Source of the DNA: Vandiemenella viatica
Lineage: Eukaryota > Arthropoda > Insecta > Orthoptera > Morabidae
DNA length: 64,000 bases
Direction of reading: 5' to 3'
Assembly (NCBI GenBank): GCA_031002005.1
Contig: JARYHS010009186.1
Coordinates: forward strand, 185,034,437 to 185,098,436
A program made the position numbers and the translations under genes. Shown piece after piece: positions 22,813 through 31,798 of this stretch. The notes beneath the pieces are model-generated. The model made no database searches, was not told the DNA's origin, and saw only the letters and a list, made by a program, of their open reading frames with translations. Every line of letters begins with the position of its first letter. Within the stretch, counting starts at the first letter, position 1.

Positions 22813-25475
22813 AAATGGATCAACTCAGCAATGTAGAACATCAGACAAAAATAGTCATATGGAACGCAAACGGGCTAAAAAGTAAAATAAACGAGTTAAT
22901 TGACTTCCAAAAGCGACACAACATAACCATTTTTCTGATTACCGAAACGCATCTACGACAGAGTGACAGGATAAAAATGCCTGGAATGCACATCTACAGA
23001 AATGACAGAGTGGGTGCTCGAGGTGGAGGAACAGCCATCTTTATTAAAAATAACATCACGCATCAACCAATCCAAAACCTTCCACTAATTGAAATAGAGG
23101 CAACAGGAGTATCCATATTTGCAAAAGGGGGCAAAGTCAATGTCTTCGCAGCTTACCTTGCTCCAAACAGAATGCTCATAGATCAAGATCTTGACACATT
23201 GCTTTCTACAGGCTCCAGAATCCTCATAGGAGGAGATCTGAATGCTAAACACCAAGCTTGGAACTCTATAAGATGCAACAGGCGTGGAGAACAACTACTT
23301 GAACTAGCTGACCTACGCAACATATCTATCTTGGCGCCGTCGCAACCTACGCATATTCCTGCCAATCCAAGATATCAACCAGACATTCTGGATAACAATT
23401 ACAAAAAAACATCAGCCATTGCCTTACCATCGAAACAATTCAAGATTTGACGTCAGACCACAATCCCGTTGTGCTGAAGCTCGGACACTGGCTGGGCGAT
23501 GGTGAAAAGACCTAAACAGGAACAACAAATTAATTGGGCTCACTTACACCAAGATTAGTTCACAACCATATCAGAACAGCCCATAACGTCGCGTCCCCAG
23601 AACGAATTGATAAGGCAGTGAACATCTCGAGGAAGTAATCTCACAATCCGCGAAGAAAGCGTCAATACAAACTTACACCTACAACTCAAATTACGACGGA
23701 CTGCCACCTATCCTTGAAGACATTCGCCAACTAAAGAATCATCACAGAAAACAGTGGCAAACGCTACAGGGATCCTAGAGACCGGAGGGAATACCAACGA
23801 CTCTCACGACAGCTGACTAATAGACTAAAAGAGAGGAGGACTGAACAATGGAGGATCGCATGGCAACCCTTACGTTAAAGAATAGAGATGCCTGGAAATT
23901 AATCCGAGCTATTAGACAACCAAAACAACCAAACATTCTATAACTGGACCAGATGGACCATGCTTCTCCCCTCTGGCCAGAGCCGAAGTACTTGCAGAAA
24001 ACTTTGCCACCCACTATTCACTACCAGCCACGGAACAAAATCACCCAAGAAATCGAAGAAACTGCGATAATAGAAGAAGCCGCCAGAGAAATAATGGAAA
24101 CACCAGTAGAAGAATGCCCAGATCTGATAACACCTCGAGAAGTAAAGAAAGCAATACAAAAACTGAACGCCTGCAAATCCCCAGGGCCCGACAATATCAA
24201 CAACCTACACCTCAAAAACTTACCCACAAAAGCAATAGTACTCATGACCAGGATTTTTAATGCATGCCTGTTAAACAGTTACTTTCCTGAACGGTGGAAA
24301 CTGGCCAAAGTGATCGCAATTCCGAAAAAGGGGAAAAATCCAACACTACCAGGTAGCTACAGACCCATCAGCCTCCTATCTTCCGTATCGAAAATATTTG
24401 AAAACTCATACTCACGAGGATGAACAAAACCCTTGAAAGAGACAAAATTATCCGACCAGAACAATATGGATTTCAACCCAAAGCATCCACAACATGTCAG
24501 CTGCTACGGATCGTAGAAAATATCACGCACGGATTCCAACATAAGCAAATCAACGGCTGCTGTCCTTTCTTGACGTTGAAAAAGCGTTCGATAAAGTATG
24601 GATTCCGAAACTTAATCGTCAAACTACGAACACAAACAACGTTACAGCATAGCCTGGTAAAGCTGATTGGTAACTACTTAACAGGACGCAGATTTTATGT
24701 CTCCGTAGACGGACAACGCTCTGCAATATACAACATAGAAACTGGAGTCCCTCAAGGAGCTGTTTTGTCTCCTACTTTATTTAATATATACGTCCAACGA
24801 CATGCCTTCTGATGAACATGTTCAACTTGGTCAGTACGCCGACGACACCATGCTGTACACCAGCGGCAATAAGCACGACCTAAATATAAGAAGGCTACAG
24901 AATGCATTAGACGACATCGCCACATGGAGTAGACGCAATAAATAAAAATAAACGCTGAGAAGTGCGCAGCCATGTACTTTACAAAAAAGAGGCCGATACT
25001 ACAACAAAACCTTTACGTTCATGGGACCAACCCATCAATGGAACGCTACATATAAGTATCTCGGGTTAATACTTGACAATAAGCTTTCATTCCGACAACA
25101 CATCTTAGATCAAAAGAGAAAAGGACTGGCAATCTTCTTAACCTGTACCCAATCATGAAAAGCACCGAAATGACGCAGGCACCCAAACTTGAGAATTTCA
25201 AATGCCATTGTCACTCCAACTCTACTATATGATTGCGAAGTCTGGGGCATGGCATCTACCACAATGTTTTACATATCCAACGACTGCAAAACAAATTTCT
25301 ACGAGCCATACTTAAACGCTCCCTACAGCACCAGAATCACAGAACCTACATTAAGCACATCCATTTTCCCATAAAAAGTGCAATAGTCAACAAAACAGAA
25401 CAACTAATTAAGAGAATCGGAACAATTACGAAACTTAAACGATCGTATAAAAAATGTAGGAACTTACGCACCTAA
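22788..25475 (+). pseudogene. ORF2 of the Jockey-type LINE: APE endonuclease + reverse transcriptase, frameshifted
   Basis: ORF2 can start at ATG 22,788 (overlapping ORF1 by 25 bp) or 22,815. Endonuclease: VIWNANGLKSKINEL, LITETHLRQ (catalytic Glu), GGDLNAKHQAWNS, PTHIPANPRYQPDILD, then after a frameshift LTSDHNPVVLKLGHW near 23,450. Reverse transcriptase: LNACKSPGPDNI, WKLAKVIAIPKKGK, SYRPISLLSSVSKIFE (about 24,355-24,405), then RPEQYGFQPKASTTCQLLRI. In further frames come FLDVEKAFDKVW (24,571-24,606, catalytic Asp), TGVPQGAVLSPTLFNIY and QYADDTMLYTS (about 24,833, catalytic Asp pair). The C-terminal region reads LQNKFLRAILK near 25,290. All catalytic motifs are present, but at least five frame changes prevent translation as assembled. 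Confidence 0.92.
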
Positions 25476-25705
25476 ACGATGGCATAAATACAGAGTACCA
25501 CTTAGTATAAATAATGGAGGCAACGTAACCAACTATTTAAAGAACAGAAGGGGTTCCAAATAAGAACTTCATCGAAGTTCAAAGCCTGGTTTCCCCTTAA
25601 GCGAAAAAAACAAAATTGAGCATCCAAAACCCACCAAACTTAAAATGGAAGTTATGCTATTTAATATATAGCGGGACTTCACATCAAGCCGAAAGGCAGC
25701 GGAAA

Positions 25706-25771
<66 letters not shown>

Positions 25772-25777
25772 CAATGT

Positions 25778-27586
25778 TTCAAAATTGCCCTGTTTTTTTT
25801 AATTATCACAGAAGCATCAGTTTAAGTGGAACACCTAAAACATAATCAATTACATCGGTAAATTGGAATGGAGCCATTGTCCGATTATTTGGTACTTAAG
25901 TAATCCTAGGAGCAGCGCATTCCCTTTATGGCACGTATGTGTCAAAATAACGGAAATTGTTAATAGAAATTTTCGGATGTAGAAGGTCACCTTGAATTAT
26001 GCCTCGCCTACTACTCTTCCAACTCGTCCACCCAGCATTCCGCTAGTCCCATCCACCTTTAAACATGCAAACAGGCACAGAGGCGGTCAGAAGCCAATCC
26101 GGCGTAGAGCGATTACTACCCTCTAGCGGCGTGATTGAATCTACCTCTTCAAAATACATAGTTCCGTGGTTCAGCAGCATGCGTAGACCACTACTTGATT
26201 TTTCTTCTAAATGTGGAGGAATTTGCAGTAAGATAAAGAGAGCTTTGAGGAGGAGAAAGTATTGATGAATTTAGTCATTACCTTTCGACTTAAACACTCA
26301 TTCTTTCACGACACTCCAAAATCTCCCACTAATCGGTTTGGAAGCCTTATCTTTGAGTCCTTCATCCAGTTTCATAAGTGGCTGACCCACATGAGGGAAT
26401 AATTTGGTGTCAACATGTTTCATCTTCGACGTTGGTAACACTGGAATGTCATGTCATATAGAACTCTGTTTGCTTACACAGTGCCACTATTTGATCTGCG
26501 CTTCTGTGCTCCTAAGGAATCCAGTTCCAGAGTTCAATTTTGCACGTGTTCTGTGTTTCATGCTGGATTTGGATAAACTAAATCATCAACGTTTTATTTG
26601 TCACAGTAAAAGCATGTAGTTAAAGCCAATGATGACTTTGAAGTTATTATTAGTATTATTACCTTCATTAATCTTTTCTTGAACTTAATGCTGCTTCTTT
26701 CAGTATATAATTTTATTTTCGCTCTTTGTAGATTACGAATTTCCAAACTTATCCGCCCGTGTGGACGATACCTTAGCACTACACCGTCGGTTCTACTATG
26801 TCTCCGTCACAGCCTCTTAGAACTGAAAGCCTTTGCTCTAATGTCACATACTTAGAGAGTTTCCTCTGAGACATAATTGTTAGTTCTGAGAATTTTCAAC
26901 TCTGAAAACGTAGAATATTGGCAGACCCCTGTACTTATTCAATGTAGTACTACTTCACGAGCAAACTGTGCAAATAAAAAATTACACTGCTGCCAAACAC
27001 GATTTTAATAAAATAGATAAATAACATTTTGGGTCAAGCATTAAAAATTGTATTCCAACATATCACAGCAAACGTTGCGAATATATTCTCATGTTTCGAG
27101 CGCTTACTTGAGAAAAAGAGAGTTTACAGCTTTTGTTGCAATAAAACAAACACTGTATTACCAGTGGTTTATGCTGTGCTCTTTAAAATATCCAACTAAA
27201 AATAGGAAATCTGATTTATTTTTTCTTTGCGAACTTTTTCAGTAAATGTTTAGGTTTATAGTTATTATTCTTTTACTTTTTTCGCAAAATTTAAAATTTG
27301 TAAATTTATAAGCAATATAATTAGACTTTACATTTGCTTTTTTAATAATAAAATTGTGCCGCGGGAAAGGGGGGGGAGGGGTGGCACGGTAATTTTTGTT
27401 TTGACTGAAGGGGAAGTAGGAACCCTTTGTTTTACTGAAATAGGTGTGCGTAGAAAAAGTTTGGGAACCTTGATAAGTTTTTGGTAGTTGCTATTTCTTG
27501 CTATTCAGTCCTGTAGTCAATTAACGATACTTTCCTTTATTCACTTCTTCTTCCACAGTTTGCTGTCTTGGTTGCAGGGGATTTTA
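25778..27586. other. Non-coding stretch of left duplication copy
   Basis: Matches 56,408-58,240. No gene recognised. A G-rich patch (GGGGGGGAGGGGTGGCACGG) lies near 27,370; the counterpart near 58,023 has fewer G's. Confidence 0.6.
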
Positions 27587-27979
27587 GCTGGAATGGGATT
27601 CATTGCAAGACACGAGGAGGATGAGGAGGGTCATGGGAGTGTACAGGGCATATACTGGCGATGAGGCATGAAAAGATATTGCAATAGGTATGAAAAGTAG
27701 TGCATGGAAGGGAAAAGATGACCATGACCACAAGCTGGCACTCTATTTCAGGCACAAGCGTGTGGGAAGATTCTCTTTTTTAGGTAAGGGTGTCAGGGAT
27801 TGGAATGAGTTACCAAGAGAAATGATGAATAATTTACCGAAAACTTTGAAAGAATTTAAAGATAAAATTTGTAGAGGGCAAATGTAGGTAGGTGCAGCCT
27901 AGGGAAAAGTTGGGTGTGTAGGGAAATTGCCACCGGAGCCTGTGCTCCATTGCAATTAAATTAAATTAAAAATTAAAAT
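27587..27979 (+). mobile_element. 5'-truncated LINE 3' end (CR1/L2-like), left copy only
   Basis: A ~390-bp insertion relative to the right copy, where GGGGATTTTACCTTTCCCC is uninterrupted (58,229-58,247). It encodes the C-terminal tail of a LINE reverse transcriptase (HKRVGRFSFLGKGVRDWNEL; the RDWNxLP motif is typical) ending at TAG 27,885-27,887. The 3'UTR contains GCCACCGGAGCCTGTGCTCC and a microsatellite-like (AATTA)n tail. Simple-repeat tails instead of poly(A) suit CR1/L2/RTE-like groups. No clear TSD was found. A second 3' fragment of the family is at 63,640-63,745. Confidence 0.85.
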
Positions 27980-28690
27980 ACTTTTCCCCAAAGATTACCG
28001 GTTACTACTGTTTCTGACTAACTCCAAATGACAACAAATTAATCGCTTTTTCAACTAATTGTTTTGTGATTCCTATGATAATATAAGCATCAGAATTCTC
28101 CAAAGACACTAAAGCTCTTATACAAATATTCCAGCGATTAAACATTCTGATAATGACTAATTTTCAACTAACTACTCGTCTTTGCCGCTTCTTTATATAG
28201 ACGCTACAGAATATTCAAAAATAACATAGGGAAAGCCGCTCGATGTTTCTCGAACGACGACAATGCAGCTAACAATCAAAACCACATTAAAACAATCAGA
28301 ACTAATACAGAATCGTTCACAATCATCACGGAACACACGGAAATGAAAATTAAGGATATTTTCAGGCATTTACATACAAAATTATCTACATTAATCAGTC
28401 AAAACCATTTAGAATGGTTCACTAAACATGATGTCTAACCTCAACACTTACAATTGCAAGTTTTTAATAAATGTTTCATGCATAATTCTGTTCTTGAACA
28501 GGTTACATAGTTTCTCTCCATAAAAGTGTTCATTTGAACAAATTCGCAGTTAATTACACGAAAAACATATAAAACTCCATAGTTAATCAACTTTCATCTT
28601 GCTGTACATAATTCTTAAAATACAATTTGATAAAAGGGCTGAGTCTGAGGGTTGTTATAACCTCTATCATAGATATAACAGGGCTTCCTA
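27980..28690. other. Non-coding stretch of left duplication copy
   Basis: Matches 58,240-58,950. No gene or further repeat recognised. Confidence 0.6.
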
Positions 28691-28694
28691 ATCT

Positions 28695-28906
28695 GGGGGA
28701 CGGTGAGTCTGGGCCAGGTATTTGAAGGAATGTAGGAGTTCGATTCCCGGTCCAACAATAGAGTTATTGATTTTAATTGTTTCCAGAAATGGCACCATGT
28801 GAATACCAGAACGGTTCCTTCATGACTATGGTCGAATTCCTTCCCGCTCCCCTTTATAATCCTCTCCAGCAGATAGTGACTTCATTATCGACGAGAATAA
28901 AAACGT
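28695..28906 (+). repeat. Diverged tRNA-like SINE (family A relative)
   Basis: It has a B-box-like GTTCGATTCCCGGTCC at about 28,739. The body remnants GGTCGAATTCCTTCCCGCTC and TGACTTCATTATCGACGAG correspond to the family A 3' half. The head is not recognisable as an intact A-box. Shared with 58,955-59,165. Confidence 0.65.
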
Positions 28907-29034
28907 TAATGCAACAAGTGAACAAATGGCAATCATCCAAACGGAAATCTGAATGAGAAAGCTATAACACAGACGATTGACTTGTAACAGCGATGTTTGA
29001 ACAGTGGTCTTCAAGTTGCCTGTAATACTACGCC

Positions 29035-29400
29035 TGCAAAGCGTCCGCGCTCTCCTGTGTCACTGGAAGCGTAAAGCGCGCACGTTACGGTTTACTCGAC
29101 TACCGCACAATACACCCCGCCCGGTCACTGTGCGCAGTTCTTTGTGCGTCTCTGCATAATGGCGGTGGGCGGACGGAGATTCCCCGCAGGGAGTGTTCTA
29201 AATCACGGCGACCAGCTAACCGCGGCCCACTCGCCGACACACGCATAAATCACCGGAGGGCCACCCCGACGTCGAAACAGCCAGTCACATAATAAATAAA
29301 TCCTGCCAAAGGAGGTCCAGCGCCGCCCCATAAATCACAAACACTGTCCGCCACTGTGGCTCTGCAGATTTGCCAGGCACTACGTCATAGAAAAGTCCTT
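29035..29400. promoter_or_regulatory. CpG-rich, highly conserved non-coding block (candidate regulatory element), left
   Basis: A ~360-bp GC- and CpG-rich island in otherwise AT-rich DNA. By eye it differs from 59,298-59,660 at about two positions (CTCTCC/CTGTCC and CCACTG/CCAGTG), much less than the flanks. It contains ATAAATCA twice (29,246 and 29,331 regions) and TAAATCA once (29,203 region). Read on the minus strand these are TGATTTAT and TGATTTA, the composite Hox/Extradenticle site type. It also has the Sp1/KLF-like motifs GGCGGTGGGCGG and CCCCGCCC. There is no ORF worth calling. An enhancer or promoter role is an inference from conservation and motifs. Confidence 0.5.
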
Positions 29401-29701
29401 GTATGCGCTACCGAATTTCAATCAGCGACATCGTTCACGATCAAGATACGATAATCTAACGACGTGGTAGAACGGACAACCCCCTGAGTCATGACCCAAA
29501 AATCCGACACTGGCAACAGGCGAAAAGTATTTAACTTCACGCTATCCCAAAATCTGAAGGTAAGTTCTTTGGCATCTGTAACGATTGAAAAGAACACTTC
29601 GTCCCTGAGCAACAAATGACATAAATATTAGCACTTGGTAAGATTAATAAATTTGTGGTTGGCTGAGAGGATACTCCCCTCCAGTCCCAATTTTGCTAAG
29701 A
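29401..29701. other. Non-coding stretch of left duplication copy
   Basis: Matches 59,661-59,963. The minus strand has a 65-codon open frame (29,418-29,615) also open in the right copy, but it resembles no family I know and I do not call it. Confidence 0.5.
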
Positions 29702-29770
29702 CCTTCACTACTATCAATTTTTTATAAAGGTGAATAACACCCCAATGCAATTGAATTTTGTTTTATTTTG

Positions 29771-29816
29771 GTGTCGTACGCGTTTCGCTCTGTTTCAAGA
29801 GCATCATCAGCGACAT
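29771..29816 (-). ncRNA. Hammerhead-ribozyme-like motif, minus-strand arm (left copy)
   Basis: Read on the minus strand: stem I 5' half UGUCG, core CUGAUGA (29,810-29,804), one extra U, stem II GCUCU/AGAGC closed by UGAAAC, core GAAA (29,786-29,783), CGCG, UA, then CGACA pairing with UGUCG. This is the type I order with GUA as the predicted cleavage triplet (cut between 29,777 and 29,776). Stem III would be only CGCG, too short to close on itself. Other minimal type I ribozymes are known to work as dimers, and a CGCG palindrome could pair in trans. The extra U after the CUGAUGA box departs from consensus, though some natural hammerheads carry an extra residue there. Self-cleavage is untested. 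Confidence 0.65.
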
Positions 29817-29840
29817 CTGTCAGCTGACAGATGTCACAGA

Positions 29841-29884
29841 TGTCGCTGATGATGCTCTTGAAACTGAGCGAAACGCTTACGACA
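29841..29884 (+). ncRNA. Hammerhead-ribozyme-like motif, plus-strand arm, probably impaired (left copy)
   Basis: UGUCG at 29,841-29,845, CUGAUGA at 29,846-29,852, stem II GCUC/GAGC (54-57 with 66-69 of 29,8xx), GAAA at 29,870-29,873, then CGCUUA and CGACA. The G before UA found in the other copies is U here, which breaks the short stem III and the GUA triplet. This copy is therefore less likely to cleave. Confidence 0.55.
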
Positions 29885-29994
29885 CCAAAATAAAACAAAA
29901 TTCAATTGCATTGGCGTGTTATTCACCTTTATAAAAAAATTGATTAACTTGCAATTGAGGAAATGGCCCACAATATCCAGTCCTTCACTACTAT

Positions 29995-30730
29995 GTTACG
30001 CGGTTTTTAACCCGTCCTTTCGGTTTTCACACATCTTGAAGCAAATCCTCTCAAAAGCTCTCGTTATTCGAAATCAGCAATTTTACACACTATGAGACTA
30101 CCCTACTGTTACTACCAAATTCCGTCCGGCACCGTATTAGTGTTTTTGACTTCACCCCTCTCGATACACGTAGTACAGGCCGGCGACCAGCTTTGACTTC
30201 GACTTTCAAAGGCGCAGACGCCGTGTCACCTTTCTCACACAGTCCGGCGCTTTCTTTGACGTCTCCTGCCGTGAACTAACTAGCAGGCCAGGCACGAAGG
30301 TTCCACTCCTAAAGATCCACCAACTTTCTAATCCACATTCGGCACACACTACCCGTCCTAGTATTACCTGCCAGTGGGACACTACAGTATAAAATCGAAC
30401 TAAAGTTAGAAAGGGAATTTCTTCTTGTTGTTAAGTATATTATACACAAAAGAATGATCAACCTTTAAGGGAGTTAACAGTTGCCAGTGCCCAAATTACT
30501 GCAATACCTCAGACCAAATTAAGACATATCTCGATCACAGGCGTTACGGCATAACGCGAGAACCTCATTACGTATGTAGACAATTGGTACAATTAACAGA
30601 AGAATGCTCAGTAGATGAACACATAAATCATCCACTGAGAAGGCACAATTTTAACTAATTAAATGTCAAGAGAACCAGATACTTAAAAAAAGTATATGGA
30701 ATTATCAAAAACAATTCATTCAGTGCAGAG
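29995..30730. other. Non-coding stretch; GC-richer conserved section
   Basis: No gene recognised. 30,110-30,395 (CCGTCCGGCACCG to the CACTACAGTATAAAA end) is nearly identical to 60,366-60,655, apart from a few substitutions and one short indel in the right copy (GGTATAGTAGTACAGG against GTAGTACAGG). TATAAAA occurs at about 30,389. Confidence 0.5.
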
Positions 30731-30736
30731 GTGAAG

Positions 30737-30925
30737 TATTTGTTTTCCTTGTCTAGTAAACGACATAGCCATCAGAGGTGGAGAAAACTGAGGGTAACGA
30801 ACTGGAAGGAATTCAGCCATGGCCTTTCGAAGGATATCATCCTGGCATTTGTCTGGAGTGATTTGGAATCTGAATGGCCTCCCGGATGCGAGGCCAGAGC
30901 GTTACCGCTCACACATCACGCTCTA
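30737..30925 (-). repeat. SINE family A, diverged copy
   Basis: Minus strand. The head carries GTGAGCGGTAACGCTCTGGC and CTCGCATCCGGGAGG. The B-box region is partly deleted, as GAATGGCCTCCCGG directly follows GATTTGGAATCT. The 3' part is diverged and has no tail. Orthologous to 60,992-61,205. Confidence 0.75.
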
Positions 30926-31049
30926 GTAGCAAATACTTAAAAGCCCTACAATAACGCATAATTGTGTAAATATGATACAGGCAAAACATGCTTTGTATAA
31001 GGAAACGGAGATGCCCAGCTGCATACCATACTAACAAATGTAAATAATT

Positions 31050-31092
31050 CGTCACTGATGATGCCTCGATGAAAGGTGAAACGCGTACGACG
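31050..31092 (+). ncRNA. Hammerhead-ribozyme-like motif in a diverged single-arm relative
   Basis: CUGAUGA (31,055-31,061), extra U, stem II GCCU/AGGU with loop CGAUGAA, GAAA (31,078-31,081), CGCGUA, CGACG. Relative to the 29.8-kb copies, stem II pairs U-A and C-G have become C-G and U-A, and a stem I pair has changed from U-A to C-G (CGUC/GACG). Pairing is thus kept while sequence changes. The first stem I pair is an A-C mismatch. Downstream, GTTGCATTGGCGTTATCATTC and GCAACTGGGG match the foldback element's arm and tail (to about 31,170). Confidence 0.65.
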
Positions 31093-31206
31093 CAACAATA
31101 AATAAATTAAACAGTTGCATTGGCGTTATCATTCAACTGGTAACTAATTAAGCAACTGGGGAAACATGTCCTGCAAGAACATTGCATAAATTAGAGATTT
31201 TCGTTG

Positions 31207-31410
31207 AATATTTTTTTCCTAATGGCTTTACGGATTATTGATGTCAAGAACAGCAGAGCTGGGAAAGGAATGGAATTTGGCCATGCCCTTTTAAAGAAGA
31301 CATGTCGTGATTCAGTCGGAGTGATTTTGGGAAATCAAGGAAAATGGTCTGACTGGAGACCGTATCCGTGTCCTCTCGAATACAAGAGTATTAACCGCTC
31401 ACCAATTTAG
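31207..31410 (-). repeat. SINE family A variant with a TTATTGATGTCAAG 3' end
   Basis: Minus strand. The head has TTGGTGAGCGGTTAATACTC and a degenerate B-box (ATACGGTCTCC). The body includes GGGCATGGCCAAATTCC. The 3' end is TTGACATCAATAATCCGTAA and AGCCATTAGGAAAAAAAT, followed by ATTCAACGAAAATCTCTAAT. The same subfamily and the same downstream sequence are at 63,341-63,600 and 63,915-64,000. Confidence 0.8.
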
Positions 31411-31798
31411 ATGATTTTTGTTGAAAATATTTATAACATAACATCAGTAACAGAAGAAAACAGCTTTTTAAATCTTCTGTTAAGTACGATATTTCAGTCA
31501 TTTACTTTAATTAAAAATACTCTATCAAACTAATAAGAGTTTGCGTCGTTATTATTGATTTTTATTCTTATACAATTTCTAACAAAGCATTTAATATTTC
31601 GTTCAAAGTTTCAGTAATTAAACAAAATACCAGTTTTTTTTCAAAAAAAAAAAAGTTTTCGTTTGTTTTAACACTTCGAGACATCAATGTTCTGGTGGAG
31701 CTGTCCTTATGCTAAAAAAAATGATAATGAATGACAAGGATATGTACATAATTTCGGCAGTTTACTGTTAAAGCTTTCAAGTTTTGAAAATCTGTAAG
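31411..31798. other. Non-coding stretch up to the gap
   Basis: AT-rich DNA with no gene recognised. Confidence 0.5.

Larger units (their letters stand above)
21207..25765 (+). mobile_element. Full-length Jockey-type LINE inserted in the left duplication copy only
   Basis: The TSD AATCTTCAATGT is at 21,195-21,206 and 25,766-25,777 (its first two A's overlap the tail). The uninterrupted site is at 56,396-56,407 in the right copy, so both ends are mapped by an empty-site comparison. The order is a ~250-bp 5'UTR, ORF1 (Gag), ORF2 (endonuclease plus reverse transcriptase), a 3'UTR and a ~60-A tail (25,707-25,767). Both ORFs contain frameshifts. The long pure A tail and perfect TSD argue that it is young, so some frameshifts could be sequencing errors in the assembly. 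Confidence 0.95.
29715..29981. mobile_element. Foldback element with hammerhead-like motifs in both arms, left copy
   Basis: The 13-bp TSD CCTTCACTACTAT is at 29,702-29,714 and 29,982-29,994. Inside, near-perfect inverted arms span 29,713-29,944 (arms ~110 bp). Each arm runs outward as a hammerhead-like core, ACACCAAAATAAAACAAAAT, TCAATTGCATTGG and CACCTTTATAAA. A 3' tail AACTTGCAATTGAGGAAATG follows the right arm only. A 10-15-bp TSD suits target-primed insertion. Inverted pseudo-LTRs and hammerhead motifs are known in Penelope-like elements, so this is plausibly a short non-autonomous relative. No reverse transcriptase or GIY-YIG ORF is nearby. Confidence 0.8.
9350..30952. repeat. Large direct segmental duplication, left copy
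   Basis: Collinear with 45,600-61,234 in the same orientation. Homology begins at CCATATACGGCTCTAACTG and ends after GCAAATACTTAAAAGCC. Aligned stretches that I compared by eye differ by a few percent, with small indels. The left copy is 21.6 kb against 15.6 kb. Left-only sequence explains the difference: a Jockey-type LINE (21,207-25,765), a 990-bp block (17,181-18,170), a LINE 3' fragment (27,587-27,979) and about 250 bp around 9,570-9,825. The copies flank an N gap, so an assembly artefact (two haplotypes in tandem) is possible. Confidence 0.95.

Noticed and set aside
29418..29615. 65-codon minus-strand frame conserved in both copies (also 59,681-59,878)
   Set aside because: It is open in both copies, but the whole region is conserved at DNA level and the peptide has no recognisable features. 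Synonymous/non-synonymous counts are too few to judge by eye.
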